From the NCBI GenBank assembly GCA_047967505.1, contig CM106538.1: 64,000 nt of DNA. The stretch is one strand, 5' to 3'. This document shows, one piece after another, positions 62,881-64,000 of this stretch. This DNA comes from Dipteris shenzhenensis. Its lineage: Eukaryota; Polypodiophyta; Polypodiopsida; Gleicheniales. The translations under genes and the position numbers were made by a program. The notes beneath the pieces were generated by a model. The model searched no databases. It had not been told where the DNA came from and saw only the letters and a program-made list of their open reading frames with translations. Position 1 is the stretch's first letter, and the number at the start of each line of letters is the position of its first letter.

Positions 62881-63520
62881 CTTTAACATAAAGAGAGCAC
62901 TTTTTAGAAGCAGATAAAACTGCGAATTTTCCACACACACAAACAAATGTCATGAACAGTTGCCAACCTCTCCATATGCATTATGATACGTGTCACCTCC
63001 AAACAGAGAGATTGTGTCATCCACAAAATACAATTCAAAACTTTACAGTTTGCCTCAAGCCATCTAAATGATAACATCTATGCCTGGACTATCTTTGATA
63101 TTCCTGAAACCCAACTGTCAGTAAAGCATATCAGTGAACAGCTTAGTTAAAACTTTACACAGCAACAAAATATCTGTATATGCACTCCATCAGAGTCCAT
63201 ATCAAAAGCAGCAGACCCTATGGTCTTCCATTGTAGGATGCTTACAAGCTTCTTCAAACCTCACAAGTGCCAAAAAGTAGGTTGCAGATACAACTATTCC
63301 AAACACACAGCAGCATGCACCACTGCATTATACTAGTTTCCTTTGACAGAACCATAGGAAGGTCATCTTCTTTTCCATTGAGTTGGAACTCCGCATCACA
63401 AGAGGAATCCATCTTTCTAAGTATACATATAAGGCGTCACAGAAAATGCATTAAGATCAAGGCTTTTGAAAAGCAAGTCATGCACCCCCTTTGTAACAGG
63501 GAGATAGACTGACTCACTCT
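62881..63520. other. Upstream intron of the PARN-type gene
   Basis: No further PARN exon was recognised on the minus strand up to the window end, although the preceding family region (with FGLCTF-like and DGEF catalytic motifs) must lie upstream. No other gene signal was found. Confidence 0.4.
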
Positions 63521-64000
63521 CTCTGCTGCTCAATACTAACTGAACTGAATAATGCTGCACTCAAACACAAGTGATGCTGTGGATTTGAGTGTGAGAATCA
63601 GAGGGAGAGAATATAGCGGGAAATGAATTATAGACAATGTCTAGACCAGAGGGCTAAATACAACTGTAAATAAACAAGTATTGTAACAAAAGAGAGAACT
63701 AAAGACTGCTGTACCTGACTGAACCGGATGAGGACTAACTGAATGAGGGCTGGAAGGGACTGCTGGGCTGCTGCAGACTCTCCTGCCTTGATCCTGATCC
63801 TTGGAGCTGCTGCTGCTGAGGGCTAGAGTACTAGAAGACTTGGATGAAGAATGAAGCCAAGGGGCTGGCCTTATATAGGCTTTTAGGGCAGGTTGACCGA
63901 CCTGGTTGGCTGGCCAACACATCCCGTTGACCAGGTCAGCCAAAAGTCAACGTTGTTTAAAAGCCGACGCATTGATTTTTTTGACCAAAAAGTCAAACCT
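63521..64000 (-). mobile_element. LTR-like promoter region at right edge
   Basis: On the minus strand a stretch with CTGGTCAACG / CAACCAGGTCGGTCAACC words leads to AAAGCCTATATAAGGCCAGC (TATA at 63877-63871) and a GCAGCAGCAGC-rich leader. It resembles the U3/TATA part at 52770-53171 and the one ending at 2399. Neither end is within reach, so it is only a probable LTR. Confidence 0.4.

Noticed and set aside
62960-63130. Minus-strand phrase FVDDTISLFGGDTYHNAYGEVG as an RT catalytic box or PARN exon
   Set aside because: Surrounding residues do not match RT or PARN, stops are close by and splice sites in the right phase were not found.
63641-63943. 100-codon Ser/Pro-rich minus-strand frame as a gene
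   Set aside because: It spans an LTR-like TATA region and its leader; the composition follows the GC-rich repeat and no motif is present.

Overview
The window looks like part of a large, transposon-rich land-plant nuclear genome. The evidence is a plant-type ubiquitin gene with telo-boxes upstream, a plant PARN-type deadenylase gene, and many Ty3/gypsy and Ty1/copia retrotransposons with plant features (chromodomain integrases, initiator-Met tRNA primer sites). A Penelope-like reverse transcriptase and a 27-kb intron packed with nested elements fit a gymnosperm, fern or other non-angiosperm better than a compact angiosperm genome. That placement is inference.

Layout. 1-179: start of a ubiquitin gene on the minus strand, running off the left edge, with a telo-box promoter region behind it. 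0.6-16.4 kb: a patchwork of two related decayed Ty3 elements of Athila/Tat type, both mainly on the minus strand. The first (2.6-6.95 kb) has its RNase H/integrase block inverted. The second (about 10.7-15.6 kb) has lost most of its RT through an internal deletion. Three related minus-strand LTR copies (1.7, 8.8, 15.9 kb) lie around them. 16.8-20.5 kb: a minus-strand copia element with a very short (170 bp) LTR; an inverted relative of that LTR sits at 7.3 kb. 20.5-25.4 kb: satellite-like repeat, a Ty3 gag with two zinc knuckles, hairpins and small tandem repeats. 25.4-29.3 kb: a decayed plus-strand copia element. 29.4-30.5 kb: a roughly 180-bp tandem repeat array that switches strand. 30.5-32.8 kb: nothing recognisable.

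32.8-62.9 kb and beyond: a PARN-type poly(A)-specific ribonuclease gene on the minus strand. Seven exons can be placed with consistent reading phase and GT-AG boundaries; the first exons lie beyond the right edge. Intron 62749-35356 is 27.4 kb long. It holds a copia 5' LTR, a young chromovirus (37.0-45.3 kb, LTRs about 99% identical), Ty3, hAT-like and LINE relics, a Penelope-like element (49.4-52.2 kb) flanked by a 19-bp target duplication, and a complete chromovirus (53.2-60.3 kb) with a 5-bp target duplication TCTCT. Near 62 kb are short tandem units that share the Penelope 3' tail. Past the last exon seen, another LTR-like promoter region runs to the window end.

Only the ubiquitin and PARN genes look like host genes. 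Everything else is mobile DNA or its debris, and most of its coding frames carry stops or frameshifts. The Penelope-like RT frame is uninterrupted, and it is the best candidate for something poorly described in plants. Several long open frames in this window begin at TTG or lack an ATG, so their left ends are not real starts.
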